A stretch of 64,000 bases of DNA from Kitasatospora indigofera (GTDB lineage: Bacteria > Actinomycetota > Actinomycetes > Streptomycetales > Streptomycetaceae): the NCBI RefSeq assembly GCF_014655955.1, contig NZ_BNBO01000037.1, forward strand, positions 1 to 64,000, given 5' to 3'. The notes below the pieces were generated by a model that saw only the letters and a list, made by a program, of their open reading frames with translations, did not search any database and had not been told where the DNA came from. Shown here in pieces: positions 13,918 through 21,800 of the stretch. A program made the translations under genes and the position numbers. Each line of letters begins with the position of its first letter. Position 1 is the first letter of the stretch.

Positions 13918-14817
13918 GTGACCATCGGCAAGTCCCCGGACCGTGACAACCGCCGATCCTCCGCCGGCAAGACCGGAGCCGTGCCAGGCCGGGACGGCTC
14001 CGACGGGACCCCTGCGGCACCGGAACCGGCCGACGAGGGCCCGAGCATCGGACGGGTGCTCTCCGGCGCCCGGATCGAGGCGGGTCTCACGGTCGACCAG
14101 GTGAGTACGAGCACCCGCGTCCGGGTTCCCATAGTCCACGCCATCGAGGAGGACGACTTCGGCCGCTGCGGCGGCGATTTCTACGCCCGTGGCCACATCC
14201 GCTCGATCGCCAAGGCGGTCGGCATCGACGGTGACGTCCTGGTCGCCCGGTACGACGCGGCGCACGGCGGCGCACCGGCGACCAAGCGTCCCAGCCAGCT
14301 CCTCGACACCGGACCGATCAAGGTCACCGACCGCCGCGGTCCGAACTGGACGGTGGCCATGGTCGCCGCGATCTGCGCGGTCGTCGCGCTGATCGGATTC
14401 AACCTGGTGAACGGCAAGACCGGCGTCTCCGGCACCGGCTCGGCCAGCGCACCCCTTCCCAGCGGCTCGGGCACCGGGTCCGTCGCCGCCGCCTCGCCCA
14501 GTGTCCAGCCGCCCGCCCCGGCGCCCAGCGTCGCGGCGATCGCGGCCGCCCCGGCCGACAAGGTGACCGTCAAGCTGGTCGCCGAGAAGGACGCCAGCTG
14601 GGTGTCCGCGGTCGACGGCAGCGGCAAGTCGCTCTACCAGAACAACGTCGAACCCGGCCAGGACCAGACCTTCACCGACGCCAAGCAGATCAAGTTGGTG
14701 ATCGGCAACGCCGGTGCCGTGCACGTGTACGTCAACGGCAAGGACCTCGGTCCGGCGGGCAAGGACGGCCAGGTGGTGCACGTCACGTACACCCCCGGAG
14801 ACCCGCAGGCAGGCTGA
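13918..14817 (+). CDS. RodZ-like membrane helix-turn-helix protein
   Basis: The 299-aa protein has a cytoplasmic HTH of the RodZ/HTH_25 type (about 45-115, IGRVLSGARIEAGLTVDQV), a single transmembrane helix (about 143-163), a Ser/Pro/Ala-rich linker and an extracytoplasmic RodZ C-terminal domain (DUF4115, about 210-295). RodZ links MreB to the cell wall in rods. Here the family member sits between ftsK and rimO as in other streptomycetes, and its role may be in sporulation-wall or septum organisation (inference). The start is GTG 13918, with GAAAGG about 9 bp upstream. Confidence 0.85.
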   Translation: MTIGKSPDRDNRRSSAGKTGAVPGRDGSDGTPAAPEPADEGPSIGRVLSGARIEAGLTVDQVSTSTRVRVPIVHAIEEDDFGRCGGDFYARGHIRSIAKAVGIDGDVLVARYDAAHGGAPATKRPSQLLDTGPIKVTDRRGPNWTVAMVAAICAVVALIGFNLVNGKTGVSGTGSASAPLPSGSGTGSVAAASPSVQPPAPAPSVAAIAAAPADKVTVKLVAEKDASWVSAVDGSGKSLYQNNVEPGQDQTFTDAKQIKLVIGNAGAVHVYVNGKDLGPAGKDGQVVHVTYTPGDPQAG

Positions 14818-14901
14818 ACCGGCGGGGCGAAGATCTGCTAATCCGAGGCGCGCGGCCTCCGGGGCGAACGGCACCGGGGGCCGCGCGTTAACCTTGGCCC
14901 T

Positions 14902-16413
14902 ATGCCTGAACGCCGTACTGTCGCCCTTGTCACGCTCGGATGCGCCCGCAACGAGGTGGACTCCGAGGAACTCGCCGGGCGACTGGAGGCCGATGGCTGG
15001 CAGCTGGTCGACGACGCCGCCGACGCCGACGTCGCCGTCGTCAACACCTGCGGGTTCGTCGAAGCCGCCAAGAAGGACTCCGTCGACGCCCTGCTGGAGG
15101 CCAACGACCTCAAGGGTCACGGCCGCACACAGGCCGTCGTCGCCGTCGGCTGCATGGCCGAGCGCTACGGCAAGGAACTCGCCGACGCGCTGCCCGAGGC
15201 CGACGCGGTGCTCGGTTTCGACGACTACGCCAACATCACCGAGCGCCTCCAGACGATCCTCTCCGGCGGCCACCACGCCGCGCACCTCCCGCGGGACCGC
15301 CGCAAGCTGCTCCCGCTGACCCCGGTCGAGCGGCAGGCCGCCGCCGCCGACGTCGCCCTGCCGGGCCACGGCGCCCCCGAGAACGTGCCCTCCGACCTCC
15401 CCGACGGCCTGGCCCCCGCCTCCGGGCCGCGCACCCTGCGCAAGCGGCTGGACGACAACCCGGTCGCCTCGATCAAGCTGGCCTCGGGCTGCGACCGCCG
15501 CTGTTCCTTCTGCGCGATCCCGGCCTTCCGCGGATCGTTCATCTCGCGCCGTCCCTCGGACGTGCTCAACGAGGCCGTCTGGCTGGCCGGGCAGGGCGTC
15601 CGCGAGGTCGTCCTGGTCAGCGAGAACAACACCTCGTACGGCAAGGACCTCGGTGACATCCGCCTGCTGGAGACGCTGCTCAGCGAGATCGCGGCGGTGC
15701 CCGGCATCGAGCGGGTGCGGGTCAGCTACCTGCAGCCCGCCGAGATGCGGCCCGGCCTGGTCGACGTGATGACCGGCACCGCCGGCGTCCTGCCGTACTT
15801 CGACCTGTCCTTCCAGCACTCGGCGCCCGCGGTGCTGCGCCGGATGCGGCGATTCGGCAACACCGACCAGTTCCTGGAGCTGCTCGGGACCATCCGCGGC
15901 AAGGCCCCGCAGGCGGGTGCCCGCTCGAACTTCATCGTCGGCTTCCCCGGGGAGACCGAGGAGGACTTCGCCGAGCTGGAGCGCTTCATCACCAACGCCG
16001 GCCTGGACGCGATCGGCGTCTTCGGCTACTCGGACGAGGACGGCACCGAGGCCGCGACCTTCGACGGCAAGCTGCCGGAGGACGTGGTGGCCGATCGCCT
16101 CAGCAGGCTCACCCGGCTGGCCGAGGAGCTGACCGCCCAGCGGGCCGAGCAGCGGATCGGCACCGAGGTCGAGGTCCTGGTGGAGTCGGTCGACGGCGAC
16201 CTGGTCGAGGGCCGCGCCGCGCACCAGGCGCCGGAGACCGACGGCCTCACCACCCTGACCGGGGTGGACGACCCGGTCGTCGGCCGGTTCTACCGGGCCC
16301 GGGTCGTCGCCAGCGAGGGCGTCGACCTGGTGGCCGAGGCGCTGGAGCAGGTGCGGGCCACCGCCGCCGCCCCGGCGCCGGCCGTGGCGGCGCCCGCCGG
16401 AGCCGGGGCATGA
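14902..16413 (+). CDS. rimO: Ribosomal protein S12 methylthiotransferase RimO
   Basis: This radical-SAM enzyme (503 aa) adds a methylthio group to a conserved aspartate of ribosomal protein S12. The N-terminal UPF0004 domain carries three cluster cysteines (LGCARNEVDSEE, NTCGF, VGCMAE). The radical-SAM domain has C197, C201 and C204 in CDRRCSFC. A C-terminal TRAM domain (about 410-485) follows. It is distinguished from MiaB in this window by the LGCARNEVDSE and GCDRRCSFCAIP signatures. The last 20 residues are an Ala/Pro tail. The stop overlaps the pgsA start by 4 bp, so the two are translationally coupled. Confidence 0.95.
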   Translation: MPERRTVALVTLGCARNEVDSEELAGRLEADGWQLVDDAADADVAVVNTCGFVEAAKKDSVDALLEANDLKGHGRTQAVVAVGCMAERYGKELADALPEADAVLGFDDYANITERLQTILSGGHHAAHLPRDRRKLLPLTPVERQAAAADVALPGHGAPENVPSDLPDGLAPASGPRTLRKRLDDNPVASIKLASGCDRRCSFCAIPAFRGSFISRRPSDVLNEAVWLAGQGVREVVLVSENNTSYGKDLGDIRLLETLLSEIAAVPGIERVRVSYLQPAEMRPGLVDVMTGTAGVLPYFDLSFQHSAPAVLRRMRRFGNTDQFLELLGTIRGKAPQAGARSNFIVGFPGETEEDFAELERFITNAGLDAIGVFGYSDEDGTEAATFDGKLPEDVVADRLSRLTRLAEELTAQRAEQRIGTEVEVLVESVDGDLVEGRAAHQAPETDGLTTLTGVDDPVVGRFYRARVVASEGVDLVAEALEQVRATAAAPAPAVAAPAGAGA

Positions 16414-17048
16414 CCAAGGGGCCCGGCGCCCCGGCCGCGGCCGCCCCCGGCCGGTCGGGGGCGGCACTGCCCCCGCCGCCGGGCATCTGGAACATCGCGA
16501 ACATGCTGACCATGCTCCGGCTCCTGCTGGTGCCGGTGTTCGTGCTGCTGCTCTTCGCGGACGGCGGGCACGACCCGAAGTGGCGCTCGGTGGCCTGGGC
16601 CTCCTTCGCCATCGCGATGATCACCGACCTCTTCGACGGCGAGATCGCCCGGCGCAAGGGGCTGGTGACCGACTTCGGCAAGATCGCCGACCCGATCGCC
16701 GACAAGGCGATCATGGGCTCCGCGCTGATCGGCCTGTCCGTCCTCGGCGACCTGCCCTGGTGGGTTACGATCGTGATCCTCGCCCGCGAGCTGGGCATCA
16801 CCCTGATGCGCTTCTGGGTGATCCGCTACGGCGTGATCCCGGCCAGCCGCGGCGGCAAGCTGAAGACCCTCACCCAGGGCATCGCGGTCGGCATGTACGT
16901 CCTGGTGCTCGACGGCTGGCTGGCCACCGCCCGGGCCGTGCTGATGGGCCTCGCCGTGCTGCTCACCCTCGGCACCGCGCTGGACTACATCAGCCAGGCG
17001 GTCCGGATGCGCCGCGAGGGCCTGGCCCAGGAGCGCGAAGGCCGATGA
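16410..17048 (+). CDS. pgsA: CDP-diacylglycerol-glycerol-3-phosphate 3-phosphatidyltransferase
   Basis: This 212-aa membrane enzyme makes phosphatidylglycerophosphate, the first step to phosphatidylglycerol and cardiolipin. The CDP-alcohol phosphotransferase signature D-x2-D-G-x2-A-R-x8-G-x3-D-x3-D is complete in DLFDGEIARRKGLVTDFG followed by KIADPIAD. About five membrane helices are visible. The start overlaps the rimO stop (ATGA) and the stop overlaps the cinA start (ATGA). The pgsA-cinA-clgR order is widely conserved in actinobacteria, including mycobacterial pgsA3-clgR. Confidence 0.93.
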   Translation: MTKGPGAPAAAAPGRSGAALPPPPGIWNIANMLTMLRLLLVPVFVLLLFADGGHDPKWRSVAWASFAIAMITDLFDGEIARRKGLVTDFGKIADPIADKAIMGSALIGLSVLGDLPWWVTIVILARELGITLMRFWVIRYGVIPASRGGKLKTLTQGIAVGMYVLVLDGWLATARAVLMGLAVLLTLGTALDYISQAVRMRREGLAQEREGR

Positions 17049-17653
17049 GCGGGGCCAGGGGGGCCGCCGGGGGCACCGGAGCGACCGGGGGGCTCCGGGG
17101 CGGCCCGGAGGCCGCAGCGGCGGCGCAGCAGGGCCTGCCGGGCCTGGCGCACGCGGCGCTGCGGGCGGCCGGCGGCACCGTGGCCGTCGCCGAGTCGCTC
17201 ACCGGCGGGCTGCTCGCCGCCACGCTGGTCGACGTCCCCGGCGCCTCGGCGACCTTCCGGGGCTCGGTCACCGCGTACGCGACCGAACTGAAGGCCTCGG
17301 TGCTCGGCGTCGACGAGGGCCTGCTGGACGTCCACGGCCCGGTCCACCCGGTGGTGGCCCGCCAGATGGCCGAGGGGGTGCGGCGGCTGCTCGGCGCCAC
17401 GTACGGGCTCGCGACCACCGGAGTGGCCGGCCCGGATCCGCAGGACGGCCACCCCGTGGGGACGGTGTATCTCGCTTTTGCAAGTCCTGCGGGAAGTCTG
17501 GTCACTTCGCCACGGTTGTCCGGAGAGCGTGCCACAATCCGTCGCAAGGCGGTGACGGCCGCGCTCGAACTGCTCCTGCGGCAGCTGCCGGCCGACCCCG
17601 GACCCGGCCGGGAGCCGCACCCGGGCCAGGATCCCGGCCCGGGCGGGAACTGA
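17045..17653 (+). CDS. CinA-family C-terminal domain protein (NMN amidohydrolase-like)
   Basis: The 202-aa protein is only the CinA C-terminal domain (PncC type), which deamidates nicotinamide mononucleotide in characterised members. The motifs AESLTGG, GSVTAYAT, ATTGVAGPDPQDGHPVGTVYLA and ERATIRR are intact. The first 35 residues are a Gly/Ala-rich extension and the last 20 a Gly/Pro tail. The N-terminal molybdopterin-like half of full CinA is absent, which is normal in this group. It overlaps pgsA by 4 bp, implying an operon rimO-pgsA-cinA. Confidence 0.88.
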   Translation: MSGARGAAGGTGATGGLRGGPEAAAAAQQGLPGLAHAALRAAGGTVAVAESLTGGLLAATLVDVPGASATFRGSVTAYATELKASVLGVDEGLLDVHGPVHPVVARQMAEGVRRLLGATYGLATTGVAGPDPQDGHPVGTVYLAFASPAGSLVTSPRLSGERATIRRKAVTAALELLLRQLPADPGPGREPHPGQDPGPGGN

Positions 17654-17931
17654 CGAACTGGCGGATCCGGTCGTCGTACCTGGAGGATCGTGTTACATCG
17701 AAGGGCCTGGTTGGGCAGATACCAGGTGGGAGACGAGTGCGCGGCGGTTGCCGCGCCCCCGGAGCCGGGCACAGTGAGGGGCCCGACGAGCCGGGTGGGA
17801 CAACGGATACAGGGGAGGGGGCAGCCTTGCAGCCCAGAGTGAACACGACCACGGTCCCCGCACGCGACGCGGGCGAGGCGGTACGGTGGGGACGTGACAT
17901 CTCGATCCGCAGTCCGAGGAGGGAGGCACCG

Positions 17932-18303
17932 ATGATCCTGCTCCGTCGCCTACTGGGCGATGTACTGCGTCGGCAGCGCCAGCGCCAGGGCCGCACACTT
18001 CGCGAGGTGTCGGCGGCAGCCAGGGTTTCGCTCGGTTACCTCTCCGAGGTCGAGCGGGGCCAGAAGGAGGCCTCCTCGGAGCTGCTCTCCGCCATCTGCG
18101 ACGCGCTCGACGTCCGGATGTCCGAGGTCATGCGCGAGGTCAGCGACGAACTGTCGCTCGCCGAACTTGCGGCGATGGCCACCCTCTCCGAAGGTGAAAT
18201 GCTGAGGCCGGTTCTCGAACCCGTGCCGCTGCCGGCTCCCGGCGTCGACCGGATGAGTTCCATCTCGCCCAAGGCCTCGGCCGTGGACGTGGTCGCGGCC
18301 TGA
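17932..18303 (+). CDS. clgR: Transcriptional activator of clp protease genes, ClgR
   Basis: The 123-aa Xre-type protein has an HTH at about 10-65 (RTLREVSAAARVSLGYLSEVERGQKEASSELL contains the recognition region). It fits ClgR, which activates clpP/clpC and lon in actinobacteria. The position behind pgsA/cinA supports this. The C terminus ends VVAA; in ClgR/PopR proteins the last alanines act as a ClpP degradation signal, giving feedback control (known for relatives). The start ATG 17932 has an excellent GAGGAGGGAGG site. The 278-bp upstream region should hold its promoter; no ClgR box was recognised there. Confidence 0.88.
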   Translation: MILLRRLLGDVLRRQRQRQGRTLREVSAAARVSLGYLSEVERGQKEASSELLSAICDALDVRMSEVMREVSDELSLAELAAMATLSEGEMLRPVLEPVPLPAPGVDRMSSISPKASAVDVVAA

Positions 18304-18361
18304 CCCGACCGGATCCCGCCCTCCCCCGGGCCCGACCCGGGGACGAGCGAAGGAGACGGCG

Positions 18362-18643
18362 GTGCGCAGAGTCGTGGCGGCGGGTGCCGATGCCCGAATA
18401 CGTCTGAACCGGGTGCTCCCGCGCCCGGTCCGATGGGTCCTGGCGGTCCTGCTGGGTGCCTTCTGCTGCCGGCTCCTGCTGACCGGGGGGCCGGGCGCCG
18501 ACGGCGTCGTCCTCGGGGCGCTGGCCGCCGGCGGCTGGGGCCTGGGGCTGCTGCCCATCCACGCCGACCCCCGGTTGACCGGGCCACCGCGTCGATCGGG
18601 TGAATCCGCCGCCCCGGCGGAGCCGACGGCCCCGGCGGAGTGA
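18362..18643 (+). CDS. Small membrane protein, function unknown
   Basis: The 93-aa protein has a basic N terminus (RRVVAAGADARIRLNRVLPRPVR), one or two hydrophobic stretches (about 25-42 and 47-64) and a Pro/Ala-rich acidic tail. The GTG start at 18362 follows AAGGAGA and lies 58 bp after clgR in the same direction, so co-transcription with clgR is likely. I do not recognise a named family. The Shine-Dalgarno site and hydrophobic pattern support a real gene. Confidence 0.6.
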   Translation: MRRVVAAGADARIRLNRVLPRPVRWVLAVLLGAFCCRLLLTGGPGADGVVLGALAAGGWGLGLLPIHADPRLTGPPRRSGESAAPAEPTAPAE

Positions 18644-18670
18644 TCCGGCGACACCCCACGAACGTGTGCA

Positions 18671-18731
18671 CGACGGCCGTGGGGAGGCCACCCGTAGCCT
18701 CCGGGTACGGGTGGCCTCCCCACGGCCGTCG
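18671..18731. terminator. Perfect 26-bp inverted repeat, bidirectional terminator
   Basis: The arms at 18671-18696 and 18706-18731 are exact reverse complements with a 9-base loop. The hairpin lies between the convergent small membrane gene and lhr, so it most likely terminates both. There is no U tract. Confidence 0.85.
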
Positions 18732-18820
18732 CGCGTCTCCGGGCCCGCCCGGGCCCCTCCCGGCCGCCTTGCCGCGCCCGCCGGCCGGGGCGCTCCGCCG
18801 CCCGGCGGGCCGCCCGGTGC

Positions 18821-21800
18821 TCAGGGGCGCAGTCGCAGGCCCCGCGGGGTCGGGTGGAAGCCCGCGGCCTCCAGCGCCGCGCCGAGGTCCGAGGTCAGCG
18901 CCGGCTCCCCGTTGGCCCGCTCCACCGTCACACTGCCCAGCGCGCCGGCGCGGACGGCGCCGGCCAGCGCCTCGGCGGCCAGCGCCCGGGTGGCGGCGTC
19001 CTCGGGCCAGGCGAGCAGCGACTTGCCGCCCCGCTCCACGTACAGCGCCAGTTCGCCGTCGACCAGCACGACCAGCGCGCCGGCCTTCCGCCCGGGGCGG
19101 TGGGCGGTGGCGGCCCTGCCGGGAGCCGCGCCCTTGCCGGTGCCCTCGCCCGGGGCGTCCTTCCCGGCGGGCAGGCCGGCCGGTGGCTCGGGCCAGGGCA
19201 GGGCGGCGCCGTAGGCGTTGGCGGGATCGGCGGCGGCCAGCACCAGCGGCTGCGGCGGCTCGGCGCCCGCGCCGCCCGCCCAGTCGCTGCCGCGGGTGCG
19301 CTCCAAGCGGGTGTTGACGGCCCGCAGGCGGTCGGCCGCGCCCTCCATGGCGAACTGCGCCCCGCCGAGCCCCTCCACGAAGTACCCCCGCCGGGCCCGC
19401 CCGCGCTCCTCCATCGCCGACAGCACCCGGTACACCCCGGCGAACCCGCCGGGGACCCGCTCGGCGGCCACCGTTCCCCGGGTGAGCAGGCCGTGCCGGT
19501 CCAGCAGGTTCTGCGCCTGGGCGGTGGCGCGCACGGTCGGATCGGCGGCGAGGGCCGGCAGCAGCGACCACCGGCCGGCGACGGTTGGCGGCCCGGACCG
19601 CACCCCGCCCGGCGCGAGCCGGCCCAGGCCCCGCCCCGCCCCGCCGTACCGGCCGCGCGGGGTGCCCCGGGGGGACCGGTGCGCGGTGGCGCCCGCCGTC
19701 CGGCCCGAGCCGAGCAGGGCCCGCAGCGGGGCGAGGGTGTCGTTGGTGACGTACCCGGCCCAGAGGAGGTCCCAGAGCGCCTCGACGATCTCGCCGTCGC
19801 CGGCGGCCTGACCGGCGGCGGGCCGGCCGCCGTCCGGCGGCCCGGCGAGGGGCGGCCCGGCCGTCGGGCCCGGCCCGCCGGCCGCCCGCACCCGCTCGGC
19901 CAACTGGCGGAAGAACAGCCCGTACCCGCCGGCCAGCGCCTCCAGCAGCGCGCTGTGCACCGGTGTCAGGGCGGGCGGCAGCGGCTCGGGGCGCAGCAGG
20001 TGGGCGTTCTCGGCGAGGTGCAGGCTGATCCAGCCGTCCTTGCCGGGCAGGGCGCCCGCGCCGGACCAGCCGACCTCGCCCGCCGCCGTGAGCTCGTCCA
20101 GCATGGCCGGGTGGTAGTCCGTCAGCCGGGCCGGCAGGACGAGCTTCTCCAGCGCCGAGGCCGGCAGGGCCGTCCCCTGCAGCTGCTCGACCACCCGGAC
20201 CAGGCCGTCGAGGCCGCGCAGCCGGTGGCCGGCCAGGTGCTGCCACTGAGGGAGGAAGGCGGCCAGCGCCCGCGGGGGCACCGCCTCGACCTCCTGGCGC
20301 AGGGCGGCCAGCGAGCGCCGGCGCAGGCGGCGCAGCACCTCCGCGTCGCACCACTCGACGGTGCCGGTGTGGCCCTCGACCGGGCGGAACTCGCCCTGGA
20401 CCAGCCGCCCGCCGGCGGTCAGCCGTTGCAGGGCGCCGGTGACGACGGCGGTGCCGAGGCCGAACCGGGTGGCCGCCTCGGCGGCGGTGAACGGCCCGTG
20501 GGTGCGGGCGTAGCGGGCCAGCAGATCGCCCAGCGGGTCCTTGACCGGCTCGGTGAAGGCCTCCGGGACGCCGACCGGCAGGGGCGTGCCGAGGGCGTCG
20601 CGCAGCCGCCCGGCGTCCTCCACGGCGGCCCAGCGCCGCTCGCCGGCGATCCGGACCTGGATGACCCGGCGGGCGGCCTCCAGCTCCAGGGCCCAGAGCG
20701 GTTCGGCGCCGCGGGCGGTCAGCTCGGCCTCGCCGAGCGGGCCGAGCAGGCGCAGGGCGTCGGCGACCCCCTCGGCGTCCTTGACCCGCCGCTCGGGGGT
20801 GAGCCGCTGGAGCTCCGCCTCCAGGTCGGCGAGCACGGCCGGGTCCAGCAGCTCGCGCAGCTCGGCCTGGCCGAGCAGTTCGGACAGCAGCCGGGAGTCC
20901 AGCGAGAGGGCGGCGGCGCGGCGCTCGGCGAGCGGGGAGTCGCCCTCGTAGAGGAACTGCGCGATGTACCCGAAGAGCAGGGAACGGGCGAACGGGGACG
21001 GCTCGGGGGTGGTGACCTCGACCAGGCGGACGGCCCGGGACTCCAGATCGCCCATCAGCTCGACCAGGCCGGGCACGTCGAAGACGTCCTGGAGGCATTC
21101 GCGGACGGCCTCCAGCACGATCGGGAACGAGCCGTACTCGGAGGCCACCTCCAGCAGCTGGGAGGCGCGCTGGCGCTGCTGCCAGAGCGGGGTGCGCCGG
21201 CCGGGGCTGCGCCGGGGCAGCAGCAGGGCGCGGCCCGCGCACTCGCGGAACCGGGAGGCGAACAGGGCGGAGCCGCCGACCTGCTCGGTGACCAGCTGTT
21301 CGATCTCACCGGGGTCGAAGAGGGCGGCGTCGGCGCCGACCGGGGCCTCGTCGGTGGTGCCGGTGGTGCCGGTGGCGCTGGGGAAGTCGAAGTCGGGGGC
21401 GAGCAGGTCGGCGTCCGGCAGCCGCAGCACGATGCCGTCGTCGGCGTGCATGACCTGCGGGTCCAGGCCGTGCTTCTCGCGCAGCCGGGCGCCCAGCGCC
21501 AGCGCCCACGGTGCGTGCACCTGGGCGCCGAAGGGGGAGTGGATGACGATCCGCCAGTCGCCCAGCTCGTCGCGGAACCGCTCGACCACGATGGTGCGGT
21601 CGTCGGGCAGGTGGCCGCAGGCCGCCCGCTGTTCGGCGAGGTAGTCGAGCAGGTTGCCGCAGGCCCAGTCGTCCAGGCCGGCCGCCCGGAGCCGCTCGGT
21701 GGCCCGCTCCGGGTCGAGGGTGCCCAGCTCGCGGACGAAGGCGCCGAGCGCCCGGCCGAGCTCCAGCGGGCGGCCGAGGGTGTCGCCCTTCCAGAACGGC

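Noticed and set aside
17654..17931. ClgR operator autoregulating clgR
   Set aside because: No match to the GTTCGC-N5-GCG type box could be found in the upstream region.
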